Notes: a model not told the origin generated them from the sequence alone. A stretch of DNA of 64,000 nucleotides from Bacteroidota bacterium (GCA_020444415.1 JAHLLA010000001.1:856758-920757); one strand, 5' to 3'; positions 36,701-46,955 are shown, counted from the first letter of the stretch. Numbers and translations are program-made.

Positions 36701-39700
36701 ACTGAGATTCACCCTGAAGCCACCGCGGTAACTTTCTTTTACGGGGATATCAATTACTTTTTGCCCACGACTGATGGTTAGCCAGCTTCTCTCAATTATT
36801 TCCTCACCATTGGATAATTCATATAAGATTTTTGATTTCTTATCGGCCGATCCCACTATAAGCTGAATGGTTTCCCCGGGTTCTGCGGAATGGTCTGTCA
36901 TCGTACTCCAAAAAATTTCATTTTCAGGAATTTTATTGGATGCTGTGGAATACAGAGTAATGTATTTTTCCGCTTTGACAAGGGTATCAGCAACATCTTC
37001 AATCGTAATATAATAAACACCGGGTTCCAGTGTGGCTAATTCTTCTTTTAATATGAATTCCTTACCCTGAATGGTGATCTGCTTCGTAACAAGTTTTTCC
37101 TTTTTCCAAGTACTTTTCTGATCTTCATCTTTATAGGCTTGCAGCAGAAATTCCTCTTTATATTCCTGTTCAGGAATCAGATAAAGATCAGGTTGGTTCC
37201 AGTAGCGTTCAACAAATAGCTGTTCAGGTGGCACCAGACGGTACAATTCAATGCTGGTTTCTATGTCAATTTCTGTACCTGCAAGATTTTTGGCACTGAT
37301 TTCAATTCCTTTTGTTTTCTCCTTTTGAATTTTATCAGCAGCGGTGATCGTCAAGTATTTAGAGATCCGGCCCACAGCCACATTTTTTTCTCCCGACCTC
37401 ACTTCGCCTGTCATGTCTGTTACATCCACATGTATCTGAAACTGATAATTCGGCTCAAAAGGTATACCCGAAACTTGTTCTGAATTCGTTTCGAAGCTGA
37501 TGACAAACTTACCATCATCATCAGTTTTTATGATACCATTTGCAATTTCTCTTTCTTTAAAATCTGGGAAGTACATATAATACCGGTAATATGGCATATG
37601 CAACACCTGTTGTACCACCCGGTATTTCACACTGGCGTTGTTTACCGCGTTACCAGTATAGGTTTCGACATAACCGCTTACTAAAATTTCATCGCCCAGT
37701 TTGTAGGTATCTTTAATCGTATCAAATTGTACCTGGAAAGTTGGACGTTTGTATTCCTCCACCAGGAACGAAACAGAGCCGGATTCACATTTAATGGTCA
37801 TCCGTCCGTTTAATCCACCCTGCGGAATCACAAATGCCCCATGAAATGAACCAAATTCATTGGATGTTTTTTCGATTGTACTGACTTCTTTGTAGTTGGC
37901 ATTTTTTAAAACTAATTCTGTTTTGTAGCCTGTTTTAATTTTAACATTATTGCCGTTTTTATCCACAACAATGCCTTTAAAATACACGGTTTGTCCCGGC
38001 CGGTAAATGGCCCTGTCAGTAAACAAATAAGTTTGGGTGCGGAATTTTTCATCGGGCCGGTTGTACGACAAATGATACCTGCCTTCTGAAAACAGGCGGT
38101 CTTCATCTTTATGGAGTGAAAACATGAATGAACTTCTCCTTGTATCAAACTGCTCATCCATTTTTAAATAACCATATTTATCTGTTTGATAAGTATGCAT
38201 TTTTTTGATGATGTACTCCCGATCTCTGTCTTCATATTCAGTTCGGTAGGTGGTAACATTCACCTTTGAAACAGGCGTTCCCTTTTCGCGATCCAGCACA
38301 TATAGTTCAAAAGTTCCTGCCTCTGACTCACTGTTCGTTATATAACTCAAATTGCTGACCCATATGGTTTGATACTCTAAATGATCTGTTTTTTCAAAAT
38401 CGGAATGATCTGAAATGAAAACCATATAGAATCCCTTTTGAAGTTCAGGAATGCTTATTTCAGTCGCGTGGCTTTGATGATCTTTGGTGTCGGGTAAATC
38501 AACCGACCACGAATGAACTTCTGGATTTTTCAAATATTTTAAAAGTTGATCTTTTCCCCTGTAGGTCAGGCTATGTTCCCGGTACTGATCTGGATCGACC
38601 TCTACGATTTTAAAATGAAGCCGCGTAGTATTTTTAAAACTTAAATAGCCCAGGAATGGCTTTCCGGGCAGTTCAACATTTGCCAGTTGAAGACTGAAAT
38701 TTACCTGGTTGATGTCGTTGATCAGGTTCTGACAGGCATTTGATTTTATGGTATCAGGAAACGCTTTAATAGCTTCCCGGCAAATACTGTCGGCTTTATT
38801 CAACTCCCAGCGATATCTATCGCTAACGGTTGGGTTGTATTGTATACCATTTTGAAAATATATGCTGGCGATATTGTAGGAGATTTCAACAAATACCGGA
38901 TCGTTTTGATAGTTTTTTCTTAATCCTGTTAAGATGTTCAGGTAGGTCTCCTGATGCTCTTCACTTTCAGGTAGCTTCGAATACACATATTGCAGCCTTT
39001 TCAAATCGAGGTCAACCAAAGCAGCCGTATTATTTTCTTTCAGGTGAAATGCCAACAACCGCTGGTACAATCGCAACTCAATTAAATCATCATCTTTAAA
39101 ATCAATATTCACAAAATCCTTAACCGGCACGAGGTAATTTTTGCTTAGGGTATGTGCATCTCCAATTTTTGCAAATTGCGCATCCTGGGTTGAAAAATAT
39201 TCAATCGCCCTATTCGCCAACAAATCATACAATGTAGGCCACAACATATAAGCTTCCTGGTCCTTATCTTCAACATTCAATATAGCTGAGAATGAATCAA
39301 TAACTATACCTTCCAGTCTTTCCTTATCCTTTAATGAAGCGAGATAGTATTCCAGTATTTGAGTGTTCAACCTGACGGCATCCCATTTCCTGATGTCTTT
39401 TTCCTCCAAACCAATAATAGAGGTCATGTCATTAATTTTCCACCTGTTTTGCTGGTAATACCACGAATACATTTCCGCCAGCATTGACTGCAACAATTGT
39501 TTTTCCGGTACGGAAGCGTTTTGCAGTTCCTGCTCGAAAGTACTTATTGCGTTCACCAAATGATCCTCTTCATATTGACTTTGAAGACTCACTCTATAAA
39601 TCAAGGACTTTAATACTTGTTGAGTGTTATCACTTTTCTTTGCTTCAGAATAAATGCTATCAACAATTTTCAAAGCTGATTTTGGCAGCCCTTTCTCTAC

Positions 39701-39820
39701 CAGTTTTTCAATTTGTTTCCATTCGGATTTATATTCATTTTTATCTTCTGAACGCAGGATAAAACCAAGCGACAATACTGCAATCGCAGTGATTACAAGG
39801 AATACATTGAATTTTTTCAT
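33758..39820 (-). CDS. Large alpha-2-macroglobulin-like protein without visible thioester
   Basis: The protein has 2020 residues with an N-terminal hydrophobic export signal (about 4-22, no lipobox). A helical, repeat-like N-terminal region (about 30-370) precedes macroglobulin domains. The MG2-type motif TDRAIYRPGQTVYFKG is at about 603, the A2M central motif (FTTPDALTEWKLL) at about 1270, and an alpha/alpha-toroid region at about 1450-1750. Where thioester macroglobulins carry CxEQ, this protein has LSEPTVENASN (about 1470), so the reactive bond seems absent. Bacterial A2M proteins can trap proteases in the periplasm. Without the thioester another role is possible. The usual partner pbpC is not adjacent. 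Confidence 0.88.
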   Translation of the reverse strand: MKKFNVFLVITAIAVLSLGFILRSEDKNEYKSEWKQIEKLVEKGLPKSALKIVDSIYSEAKKSDNTQQVLKSLIYRVSLQSQYEEDHLVNAISTFEQELQNASVPEKQLLQSMLAEMYSWYYQQNRWKINDMTSIIGLEEKDIRKWDAVRLNTQILEYYLASLKDKERLEGIVIDSFSAILNVEDKDQEAYMLWPTLYDLLANRAIEYFSTQDAQFAKIGDAHTLSKNYLVPVKDFVNIDFKDDDLIELRLYQRLLAFHLKENNTAALVDLDLKRLQYVYSKLPESEEHQETYLNILTGLRKNYQNDPVFVEISYNIASIYFQNGIQYNPTVSDRYRWELNKADSICREAIKAFPDTIKSNACQNLINDINQVNFSLQLANVELPGKPFLGYLSFKNTTRLHFKIVEVDPDQYREHSLTYRGKDQLLKYLKNPEVHSWSVDLPDTKDHQSHATEISIPELQKGFYMVFISDHSDFEKTDHLEYQTIWVSNLSYITNSESEAGTFELYVLDREKGTPVSKVNVTTYRTEYEDRDREYIIKKMHTYQTDKYGYLKMDEQFDTRRSSFMFSLHKDEDRLFSEGRYHLSYNRPDEKFRTQTYLFTDRAIYRPGQTVYFKGIVVDKNGNNVKIKTGYKTELVLKNANYKEVSTIEKTSNEFGSFHGAFVIPQGGLNGRMTIKCESGSVSFLVEEYKRPTFQVQFDTIKDTYKLGDEILVSGYVETYTGNAVNNASVKYRVVQQVLHMPYYRYYMYFPDFKEREIANGIIKTDDDGKFVISFETNSEQVSGIPFEPNYQFQIHVDVTDMTGEVRSGEKNVAVGRISKYLTITAADKIQKEKTKGIEISAKNLAGTEIDIETSIELYRLVPPEQLFVERYWNQPDLYLIPEQEYKEEFLLQAYKDEDQKSTWKKEKLVTKQITIQGKEFILKEELATLEPGVYYITIEDVADTLVKAEKYITLYSTASNKIPENEIFWSTMTDHSAEPGETIQLIVGSADKKSKILYELSNGEEIIERSWLTISRGQKVIDIPVKESYRGGFRVNLSTIKHNRSFDRSITIRVPFTNKKLDITLETHRDFLTPGQKEAWKVRISGPGGENVAAELLAGMYDASLDQFQSNQWALDLYHSKRSTSNWMSGQFSAGNSNVLVNNNPDYLNVRYKVYPAINWFGYQQGYGMGLYRTNGLRQKQGIPSASGEMSMDGEADEVQVKSDEIPLIDSDLNLDSGFAATVGGGIHEEKEIQIPLRTNFSETAFFYPQMQTDSSGSVIFSFTTPDALTEWKLLMLSHTKDLKTGAFVEHIKAKKDLMVIPNVPRFVRQGDKLAFTAKVINYTDEEQQVDVHLELFDPISMKVIDIFDSCEIQTLSLPIKADQSRAVQWKLNIPSDISMLGYRIKASSATFTDGEERMFPVLTNRMLVTETLPMHMNGNETKKFRMDRLADSDKIMMATTRQDYRYTIEFTSNPAWYAIQALPYLSEPTVENASNLFHAYYTNALASFIVNSDPKIKNVLESWKTHSPDAFLSNLQKNQELKSVVLNATPWVLEAENEEEQKRRIAVLFDVNRISNQTENAMEKLRQTQLSSGAWSWFKGMRENRYTTQQIVLGFARLNEKQVINLKQNPMAMQIVKKATKYLDREIKDDYEKMMEKYPGKTHQNHIGSLQIQYLYARTLLMDDVNMQDASSEAFEYYLGQAKKYWLKQNNYMQAMIAVVINKSGYRNEAEGILRSLQERSIQDDEMGMYWRQENGWYWYQAPVETQAMIIEAFQEILKKPALVDQMKIWLLKQKQTTHWKTTSATAEAVYALLMNGKSLLDNDQLVRIEVGNTEIPVPAKDGSVEAGTGYFKTSWMGEEIKANMGNIQVTNPNESVAWGAAYWQYFEQLDRITSSDSPLSIEKKLLIEELTDEGPVLVALEDSQKLKTGDKVVSRMIITTDRDMEYVQVNDMRATAFEPVSNKSGYRYQGGLGYYENITDVSTDFFIQYLRKGTYVLEYPVVVTQRGMFSNGIATIQSYYAPEFAAHSEGLKIVVE

Positions 39821-39934
39821 ATGGATATAAATAAGGAGTTTTGATACGTAATTAACAAAGATAATGCCTTAATGAAATATTATACTATTTCAAGTCATTG
39901 GGAACGAATTAAAAATCGGAAATTGTGGTATCAT

Positions 39935-42721
39935 TTATTGGACAACCACATTGATAATCCTATTGGGAACAACAATTATTTTTCGAACAGTTTTTCCTTC
40001 TGTCCACTTCTGGGCTTCTTCCGCTTCAATGGCTGCTTTTTCAATTTCAGCTACCGGCATATCCGTAGGCAGGTCAATTTTAAACCGCATTTTACCATTG
40101 AATGAAACCGGGTATGAAAAAGTATTTTCTGCTAAATATTTTTCATCAAAGTGTGGATACTCCACTTCGCTTATTCCTGGATCATGTCCCAAAGCTGTCC
40201 ATAATTCTTCAGCCATATGCGATGCATAAGGAGATATGAGTATGGCTAAGGGTTCAAGTATCTCTCTTTTGTGGCATTTGAGATCGGAAAGTTCATTTAC
40301 ACATATCATAAATGCGCTCACGCCCGTGTTAAAAGAAAAGCGTTCAATATCGTTTCTGACCTTTTTGATCGTTTTATGTAACACTTTCAGTTCATCATCT
40401 GCAGGCGTATCGTTGGTAACAATAAGCTGATCATTATCATCAAAATAGAGCCGCCAAAGTTTTCTTAAAAACCTGAAAACGCCTTCGATACCCTTAGTGT
40501 CCCATGGTTTGTCCTGTTCCAACGGGCCTAAAAACATTTCGTAAAGTCGCAATGTATCAGCGCCATACTTCTCGATCAGTTCATCAGGGTTTTGGACGTT
40601 CATCTTCGATTTGGACATTTTTTCTACTTCATGCCCACAGATGTATTTGTCATCTTCCAGAATGAATTGAGCATTTTTATATTCCGGATTGGAATTTTTA
40701 AAAGCGCCCACATCCAATACATCATTATCCACCAGGCTTATATCTACATGCAGCGCCTGGGTTTGGTATTGCTTTCGCAAATTATAGGAAACAAATTTGT
40801 TAGTTCCCTGAACACGATATACAAAACTCGACCTACCCTGTATTTTTCCCTGGTTTACCATTTTCTTATAGGGTTCATCCTTGCATGCCAATCCAATGTC
40901 AAATAAAAATTTATTCCAGAAACGGGAGTAGATCAAATGCCCTGTAGCATGTTCGTCACCACCTATATAGAGATCCACATCCTGCCAGTATTCGTTGGCT
41001 AGCTTTGAGAAATATTCCTTATTATTATGAGGGTCCATATACCTGAGATAATATCCGCTTGATCCGGCAAATCCAGGCATGGTATTCGTTTCCAGTGGAT
41101 ATCCTTCTTTGGTTTTCCAGTCTTTTGCCCGGGCTAAAGGTGGATCGCCTGCTTCGGTAGGTAAGAATTTATCAACTGGTGGCAATTCCAATGGCAATTC
41201 ACTTTCATCAAGGGTATAGGGCATACCATCTTTATAGTACACCGGAAATGGTTCACCCCAATAACGCTGGCGGCTGAAAATGGCATCGCGTAAACGGTAA
41301 TTTATTTTACAATAACCAATGCCCTTTTTTTCTATTTCTTTGATTGTAGCAGCTATGGCTTCTTTCACTTCCAAGCCATTTATAAAACCCGAGTTGATCA
41401 TAATACCCTCTTTTGCATCATATGATTCTTCCCAATTTTTTGGATCAGAAGGTTTTTCACCTTTTTGCGATACCACCTGGATAATAGGTAAATCAAAATG
41501 TTTGGCGAATGCAAAATCGCGGCTGTCGTGGCCCGGAACTGCCATAATCGCGCCTGTTCCATAACCAGAAAGTACATAATCAGCGATCCAAATGGGTATC
41601 TCTTCAACATTTAACGGATTAATCCCATAGGCACCTGTAAATTCACCAGTAATTGATTTTACTTCGGTCATCCGGTCGCGTTCTGAACGGTTTTTGGCAT
41701 ATGTGATATATTCCAATACCTCATCCCTTCTGTCGTCAGTAACAATTTGTTCGACAAGTTCATGCTCTGGTGCCAACACCATAAATGTTGCTCCGAAAAG
41801 GGTATCAGGTCTTGTAGTAAACACCTCGATCAACTCATTATGATCTTTGATCTTAAAGTTCACTGAAGCCCCTTCACTCCTTCCGATCCAGTTTCGCTGA
41901 ATTTCTTTCACGTTCTCACTCCAGTCAACAGTTTCAAGGCCATCTAAAAGTCGTTGTGCATAGGCCGTAATCCTAAGCGACCATTGTTTCATCAATTTTT
42001 TCTCAACAGGATGTCCACCACGTTCTGAAAAACCATCTTTCACCTCATCGTTGGCAAGAACAGTTCCCAGAGCAGGGCACCAGTTGACCATCGTATCAGA
42101 TAAATAGGCTAGGCGATAATGCATCAGCATTTCCTGCTGTGCTTTATCGCTCAAGTTTTTCCAATCATTTGCAGTAAACGTTTCAATTTGATCGGTAGCT
42201 GCATCAATGCCTTTATTTCCATCAGTTTCAAAATGCTCTATAAGCTTTTTTATGGATTCCGCTTTGTTGGTTTTGTTATTGTACCACGAATTAAACAACT
42301 GAATAAAGGTCCATTGCGTCCATTTATAATAATGTGGGTCGCAGGTGCGCACTTCCCGATCCCAATCATATGAGAAACCAATTTTGTCTAATTGTTCGCG
42401 GTATCTTTTTATATTTTTATTGGTCGTTTCTTCAGGATGCGTTCCGGTTTGAATAGCATACTGCTCGGCTGGCAGTCCATATGCATCGTAACCCATCGGG
42501 TGTAGCACATTAAATCCTTCATGCCTTTTGTAACGTGCATATATATCTGAAGCAATATATCCCAGCGGATGGCCTACATGCAATCCTGCTCCTGAAGGAT
42601 AAGGGAACATGTCCAGCACGTAATACTTTGGTTTGTCAGAAATATTTTCTGCTTTAAAAGTCTTGTTTTCTTTCCAGAATTTCTGCCATTTCTTTTCTAT
42701 CTTCCCAAAATCGTAGCCCAT
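39935..42721 (-). CDS. leuS: Leucyl-tRNA synthetase
   Basis: This cytoplasmic class Ia synthetase has 928 residues. The HIGH-type motif appears as HVGH at about residue 48 ([10 protein letters not shown]), the CP1 editing domain occupies about 230-430, and the KMSKS motif is intact at about 695 ([10 protein letters not shown]). An insertion of about 60 residues just before KMSKS (from [11 protein letters not shown] to [10 protein letters not shown]) is longer than in E. coli and resembles LeuRS of other Bacteroidota. The ATG at 42721 gives the standard [12 protein letters not shown] opening. It is transcribed alone, divergent from ftsX. Confidence 0.98.
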   Translation of the reverse strand: MGYDFGKIEKKWQKFWKENKTFKAENISDKPKYYVLDMFPYPSGAGLHVGHPLGYIASDIYARYKRHEGFNVLHPMGYDAYGLPAEQYAIQTGTHPEETTNKNIKRYREQLDKIGFSYDWDREVRTCDPHYYKWTQWTFIQLFNSWYNNKTNKAESIKKLIEHFETDGNKGIDAATDQIETFTANDWKNLSDKAQQEMLMHYRLAYLSDTMVNWCPALGTVLANDEVKDGFSERGGHPVEKKLMKQWSLRITAYAQRLLDGLETVDWSENVKEIQRNWIGRSEGASVNFKIKDHNELIEVFTTRPDTLFGATFMVLAPEHELVEQIVTDDRRDEVLEYITYAKNRSERDRMTEVKSITGEFTGAYGINPLNVEEIPIWIADYVLSGYGTGAIMAVPGHDSRDFAFAKHFDLPIIQVVSQKGEKPSDPKNWEESYDAKEGIMINSGFINGLEVKEAIAATIKEIEKKGIGYCKINYRLRDAIFSRQRYWGEPFPVYYKDGMPYTLDESELPLELPPVDKFLPTEAGDPPLARAKDWKTKEGYPLETNTMPGFAGSSGYYLRYMDPHNNKEYFSKLANEYWQDVDLYIGGDEHATGHLIYSRFWNKFLFDIGLACKDEPYKKMVNQGKIQGRSSFVYRVQGTNKFVSYNLRKQYQTQALHVDISLVDNDVLDVGAFKNSNPEYKNAQFILEDDKYICGHEVEKMSKSKMNVQNPDELIEKYGADTLRLYEMFLGPLEQDKPWDTKGIEGVFRFLRKLWRLYFDDNDQLIVTNDTPADDELKVLHKTIKKVRNDIERFSFNTGVSAFMICVNELSDLKCHKREILEPLAILISPYASHMAEELWTALGHDPGISEVEYPHFDEKYLAENTFSYPVSFNGKMRFKIDLPTDMPVAEIEKAAIEAEEAQKWTEGKTVRKIIVVPNRIINVVVQ

Positions 42722-42879
42722 ATATGAAACTATTTAATTCTTATTCAACAGTTTGTTGATGATTATTACTTTACAAAATCAAGCTGCGAAATTAATAAAA
42801 GATGCCATTTTACAGATATACAATTTTATTGATTGTGATTCTTAAGTTGTGATGACTGCAAAAGAAGTCAACAATTCAT

Positions 42880-42887
42880 TAATTTTG
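42880..42887 (+). promoter_or_regulatory. Candidate -7 promoter element for ftsX, very close to the ATG
   Basis: TAATTTTG matches TAnnTTTG and ends 8 bases before the ftsX ATG, so a transcript from it would have almost no leader. No -33 TTG at the usual distance. Confidence 0.35.
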
Positions 42888-42895
42888 TTTTTCAT

Positions 42896-43780
42896 ATGCC
42901 ATCCAAAGAAGATACATATTATAAAAACCGGATCAATAGTTCCTATATTACCTCGGTGATTAGCATTACCTTGGTATTGTTTACGTTGGGCATGCTCGGG
43001 TTGATTGTATTGCAAGCCAATTCCCTGTCAAATTATATCAAGGAAAACATCGGTTTTGAGATCATTATCAAGCCGGGTGTTAAAGAAGCGGACATCCTGT
43101 ACCTGCAAAAAACGCTTGATCTGGAACCTTTTGTTAAGACCACTGAATATATTACGAAGGAAGAGGCTTCGGAACGCCTGACAAGTATGCTGGGTGAGGA
43201 ATTCACAGGTTTTTTGGGCGAAGAGGAAAATCCATTGCTCCCATCCATCGATATACGATTTAATGCAGATTGGGCCAATAATGACAGTCTTGCTGTGATT
43301 GAAGAAGCCATTATAACCAATGAAAATGTGAAAGAAGTGTATTACCAAAAATCTCTGGTACATATAATTAATAAGAATGTGAGAAGGATCAGCCTGATTT
43401 TGCTTGGCTTCAGCCTGTTGTTGTTATTTATTGCCATGGCATTAATTAACAATACCATCCGGTTGTCGGTCTATTCCAAACGTTTTACAATCAGGAGCAT
43501 GAAGCTCATCGGCGCTACTGAAAGGTTTATCAGGCGCCCGTTTGTGCTAAAAGGTGTGCTGCAGGGAGTCATCAGTGCGGTCATTACGATGCTGTTGATC
43601 TCTATCATTATCACAGTACTTAAAAGCAATATACCCGAACTTGCCGTGCTTATTGGCCCGGAAATGATTATTTATCTGTTTGCTTTTATATTGCTGCTTG
43701 GGATCTTTTTTGCGGGGGTCTCTACCTATTTTGCCGTGAATAAATATTTGCGAATGCGCACAGAACGCCTGTATGGCTAA
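42896..43780 (+). CDS. ftsX: Cell division permease-like protein FtsX
   Basis: The 294-residue protein has the FtsX plan: a short cytoplasmic N-terminus, one membrane segment (about 20-43), an extracytoplasmic domain (about 45-165) and three C-terminal segments (about 170-190, 222-245, 258-282). The central motif RLSVYSKRFTIRSMKLIGAT at about 188 is the conserved cytoplasmic loop. FtsX with the ATPase FtsE controls peptidoglycan hydrolases at the septum. FtsE is not in the window. It is the first gene of the ftsX-DUF3098-uppP-truB-queA run that is common in Bacteroidota genomes. Confidence 0.93.
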   Translation: MPSKEDTYYKNRINSSYITSVISITLVLFTLGMLGLIVLQANSLSNYIKENIGFEIIIKPGVKEADILYLQKTLDLEPFVKTTEYITKEEASERLTSMLGEEFTGFLGEEENPLLPSIDIRFNADWANNDSLAVIEEAIITNENVKEVYYQKSLVHIINKNVRRISLILLGFSLLLLFIAMALINNTIRLSVYSKRFTIRSMKLIGATERFIRRPFVLKGVLQGVISAVITMLLISIIITVLKSNIPELAVLIGPEMIIYLFAFILLLGIFFAGVSTYFAVNKYLRMRTERLYG

Positions 43781-43879
43781 TCATAACATTTGTTAAAAGC
43801 AAGGCATATTCTTCAATATATTGAACCTCAATGATTATCAGAAAAAATAAATCTTGTACATTTGGCAAAAAATTAAACC

Positions 43880-44140
43880 ATGGCAAATCCTGTTAAAAAT
43901 AGAGCTGACGAAGAAAAACAATTTGCATTCAGTAAAAAGAATTATTCCATTCTGATTCTCGGTTTGTTACTTATTGCAGTAGGTTTTTTATTAATGATTG
44001 GCGGAGAATCAAAAAATCCGCAGGAATTTAATTATGCCATTTTTAACTTCCAGCGACTTACGCTCGCTCCTATTATCATTCTGGCAGGCCTGGTCGTTGA
44101 AATTTTTGCCATCATGTGGCGCCCCAAATCTTCCAATTAA
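43880..44140 (+). CDS. DUF3098 family membrane protein
   Basis: The protein has 86 residues with two membrane segments (about 22-41 and 60-79) separated by a short loop containing GGESKNPQEFNYAIFNFQRL, the diagnostic DUF3098 block. A soluble N-terminus has FAFSKKNY just before the first segment. The family is found between ftsX and uppP in many Bacteroidota and has no known function. It lies 99 bases after ftsX with its own TACATTTG element at 43857-43864, and 18 bases before uppP. Context suggests a division or cell-wall role (inference). Confidence 0.9.
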   Translation: MANPVKNRADEEKQFAFSKKNYSILILGLLLIAVGFLLMIGGESKNPQEFNYAIFNFQRLTLAPIIILAGLVVEIFAIMWRPKSSN

Positions 44141-44158
44141 TTTCGCGGAATATTTATT

Positions 44159-44947
44159 ATGAATTGGCTTGAAGCAATTATTCTTGGTTTGGTACAGGGC
44201 TTAACCGAGTTTTTGCCGGTAAGCAGCAGTGGGCATCTTGAGCTGGGCAAATACCTGCTCAACATCAATCCTGAAAAAAGCCTGATTTTTACAGTGGTTG
44301 TCCACGGAGCCACCGTTTTAAGCACCATAGTTGTTTTTTGGAAGGATATCTGGCAAATTTTGAAAGGATTGTTCAAATTTCAACTGAATGAAGAAACACT
44401 TTATGTCTTTAAGTTGATCGTTTCGATGATCCCGGTATTAATAGTCGGAGTATTTTTTATGGACGAAGTGGAACGGTTTTTCAATGGAGATATCGTTTTT
44501 GTCGGATCCATGTTGCTGGTTACATCTGCTCTGCTTGCCATTACGATGCTGATGAAATCCAATACGCGGAATATTCGCTTTCTGGATGCGTTTGTTATTG
44601 GTATTGCCCAGGCACTTGCTGTACTTCCCGGTATTTCAAGGTCGGGAGCTACTATTTCCACCGGATTGATCATCGGAAATAAGAAAGAACTGATCACCCG
44701 GTTTTCATTTTTAATGGTGTTGGTTCCCATCATTGGGGCAAACGCGCAAAATATAATGAGTACTGATGTTTCAATGAATACTGGCGTAGGTTTTTTACCA
44801 TTATTGGTAGGTTTTTTAGCTGCTTTTATATCCGGACTTTTTGCCTGTAAATGGATGATCAAAATTGTGAACAAAGGCAAACTGATCTATTTTGCCATCT
44901 ATACTTTTGTAATCGGTACCATTGCCATTATCGTCGGATTATTATAA
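44159..44947 (+). CDS. uppP: Undecaprenyl-diphosphatase UppP (BacA)
   Basis: This integral membrane phosphatase of 262 residues recycles undecaprenyl diphosphate for cell-wall and O-antigen synthesis. The two family motifs are present: GLTEFLPVSSSGHL at about residue 15 and LPGISRSGATIS at about 157, supplying the catalytic glutamate, serine and arginine residues. About seven or eight hydrophobic segments are seen. It ends 5 bases before the truB start and is probably co-transcribed with it. Confidence 0.97.
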   Translation: MNWLEAIILGLVQGLTEFLPVSSSGHLELGKYLLNINPEKSLIFTVVVHGATVLSTIVVFWKDIWQILKGLFKFQLNEETLYVFKLIVSMIPVLIVGVFFMDEVERFFNGDIVFVGSMLLVTSALLAITMLMKSNTRNIRFLDAFVIGIAQALAVLPGISRSGATISTGLIIGNKKELITRFSFLMVLVPIIGANAQNIMSTDVSMNTGVGFLPLLVGFLAAFISGLFACKWMIKIVNKGKLIYFAIYTFVIGTIAIIVGLL

Positions 44948-44952
44948 ACCAC

Positions 44953-45675
44953 ATGCCGGATAAAGCACATATTTTTAATTTCGTTGAAGGCGAAATGTTA
45001 TTAATTGACAAACCCTTGAACTGGACATCCTTTGATGTGGTAAATCTGTTGAGGTCATTCATTAGAAAACAATACGGGATAAAAAAACTGAAAGTGGGGC
45101 ATGCTGGTACACTCGATCCGCTGGCGACAGGCTTGCTTATTATCTGTACGGGAAAACTGACGAAAAAGATCGATGAATACCAGGGGATGGACAAAACCTA
45201 TGTGGGCAGCATGAAAATGGGTGTTTCAACCCCATCTTATGACGGCGAAACAGAGCCCGATGCTCATTTTGACACCAGCCATTTAACGAATGAAACATTA
45301 ATTGAAACCAGTAAACAGTTTGTGGGATCTATTGAGCAGGTCCCGCCTATTTATTCCGCAATTAAAATTCATGGTAAAAGAGCATTTGAGCATGCGCGTA
45401 AAAAAGAGAATGTGGTTTTAAAATCCAGGAAAGTTCAAATTGACACTTTCGATCTGTACCATATCGACTTACCCAATATTAATTTCAGTGTAACATGCAG
45501 CAAGGGTACTTACATCCGATCGTTGGTTCATGATTTCGGAAAATCGTTGGACAATGGCGCTTATTTAACAGATTTACGAAGAACAGCCATCGGAAAATAT
45601 ACGGTTTCAAATGCGTATACACTGGATGAATTCAAGCAAAAAGTTCTGGAGCAAACAAAATCGGTAACAGAATAA
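44953..45675 (+). CDS. truB: tRNA pseudouridine(55) synthase TruB
   Basis: TruB makes pseudouridine 55 in the T loop of tRNAs. The protein has 240 residues from the ATG at 44953 (MPDKAHIF). A longer open frame from 44851 lies inside uppP and is not coding. Key features are KPLNWTSFDVV at about 20, the catalytic aspartate at 55 in HAGTLDPLATG, the YQGMDKTY segment at about 77 and the tRNA-binding CSKGTYIRSLVHD motif at about 180. A C-terminal PUA domain is lacking, which is normal for the shorter Bacteroidota form. Confidence 0.96.
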   Translation: MPDKAHIFNFVEGEMLLIDKPLNWTSFDVVNLLRSFIRKQYGIKKLKVGHAGTLDPLATGLLIICTGKLTKKIDEYQGMDKTYVGSMKMGVSTPSYDGETEPDAHFDTSHLTNETLIETSKQFVGSIEQVPPIYSAIKIHGKRAFEHARKKENVVLKSRKVQIDTFDLYHIDLPNINFSVTCSKGTYIRSLVHDFGKSLDNGAYLTDLRRTAIGKYTVSNAYTLDEFKQKVLEQTKSVTE

Positions 45676-45718
45676 TCACCCAAAATCCCAGATTTTAGAA
45701 GTAGCAGCAAGTCAGACC

Positions 45719-45749
45719 TTGACAAAGTCCTCATTTTTTCGTATCTTTG
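45719..45749 (+). promoter_or_regulatory. Promoter of queA
   Basis: TTG at 45719-45721 (within TTGACA) and TATCTTTG at 45742-45749 are 20 bases apart, a full -33/-7 match. A perfect hairpin ACTGG/CCAGT at 45761-45776 would lie at the 5' end of the transcript, before the ATG at 45822. Confidence 0.72.
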
Positions 45750-45821
45750 CAGGCTTTTTGACTGGAATATACCAGTTTATAAGCATATTTTTTGTCCTCA
45801 TAAAAATCCAAAATATATTAC

Positions 45822-46871
45822 ATGAAATTATCACAATTTAAGTTTGATTTACCAGAAGAACTTATTGCCAGCCATCCGAAAGAGAACAGGGATGAATCGA
45901 AAATGATGGTTGTCGACCGCAAGAAAAAAACGATCGAGCATCGTGTCTTTAAAGATATTCTTGAGTATTTTTCTGATGGTGATGTATTTGTAATTAATGA
46001 TACCAAGGTATTTCCTGCCAGGCTATATGGCGAAAAAGAAAAAACCGGTGCCAAAATAGAAGTGTTCCTCCTGCGCGAACTTGATAAAGAAAGCCGGCTA
46101 TGGGATGTGTTGGTAGATCCGGCACGTAAGATCAGAATAGGAAATAAGCTCTATTTTGGCGAAGATGAATCGCTGGTTGCAGAAGTAATTGACAATACAA
46201 CCTCGCGCGGCAGAACCTTGCGGTTTTTATTTGATGGCTCATACGAAGAGTTCAAAAAGACTATTAAAACGCTGGGAGAAACCCCATTACCGAAAATTCA
46301 TAACCGACCCACGGTTCCTGAAGACGAAAAACGGTACCAAACCATTTATGCAAAGCATGAAGGTGCTGTTGCAGCTCCTACAGCCGGAATGCACTTCTCC
46401 AAAATTTTAATGAAACAATTGGAAATACTGGGAGTTAAATTTGCAGAAATTACCTTGCATCCCGGGCTCGGGAACTTCAGGCCCATAGAGGTTGAAGATC
46501 TGACCAAGCACAAGGTAGATTCAGAAGAACTGTATATTACTGCTAAGGCATCAAAAATCATCAATACGGCCAAAAAGAACAAACATCGGGTATGTGCTGT
46601 TGGTACCACCAGCATGAAAGCGCTTGAGACAGCCGTATCCATTACAGGAGAGATCAAGCCATACAGTAACTGGACCAACAAGTTCATTTTTCCTCCATAC
46701 GAATTTAAAACTGCTGATGCGTTGATTACCAATTTCCATTTGCCTATGTCGCCGATGATGATGATGACCGCCGCCTACCTGGATTATGATTTTATGAGAG
46801 AAGTGTATGATGTGGCCATCAAGAAGAAATATAAATTCTTCACCTATGGTGATGCCATGTTGATCATCTAA
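45822..46871 (+). CDS. queA: tRNA preQ1(34) S-adenosylmethionine ribosyltransferase-isomerase
   Basis: This 349-residue cytoplasmic enzyme transfers the ribosyl part of S-adenosylmethionine to preQ1 in tRNA, making epoxyqueuosine. The family landmarks are [12 protein letters not shown] at the N-terminus, [15 protein letters not shown] at about 50, [13 protein letters not shown] at about 184, [13 protein letters not shown] at about 215, and [13 protein letters not shown] near residue 305. Length is normal. It has its own promoter, separate from truB. A QueD homologue at 50.4-50.9 kb in the same window belongs to the same queuosine pathway, though other uses of QueD are possible. Confidence 0.97.
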   Translation: MKLSQFKFDLPEELIASHPKENRDESKMMVVDRKKKTIEHRVFKDILEYFSDGDVFVINDTKVFPARLYGEKEKTGAKIEVFLLRELDKESRLWDVLVDPARKIRIGNKLYFGEDESLVAEVIDNTTSRGRTLRFLFDGSYEEFKKTIKTLGETPLPKIHNRPTVPEDEKRYQTIYAKHEGAVAAPTAGMHFSKILMKQLEILGVKFAEITLHPGLGNFRPIEVEDLTKHKVDSEELYITAKASKIINTAKKNKHRVCAVGTTSMKALETAVSITGEIKPYSNWTNKFIFPPYEFKTADALITNFHLPMSPMMMMTAAYLDYDFMREVYDVAIKKKYKFFTYGDAMLII

Positions 46872-46883
46872 ACAAAATTTATA

Positions 46884-46910
46884 AACCCAGATTTTATTCC
46901 GGGTTTTTTT
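46884..46910 (+). terminator. Probable rho-independent terminator of queA
   Basis: AAACCC and GGGTTT form a short stem around a 12-base loop, followed by a run of seven T. It begins about 13 bases after the queA stop. Confidence 0.6.
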
Positions 46911-46955
46911 ATGGCCTGTAATTATTAAATTTACATGCTCAATTATTAATGGGAT

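Noticed and set aside
44851..44952. Longer N-terminus for TruB
   Set aside because: The extra residues overlap uppP in another frame, are rich in Cys and His unlike TruB, and the ATG at 44953 gives the normal start.
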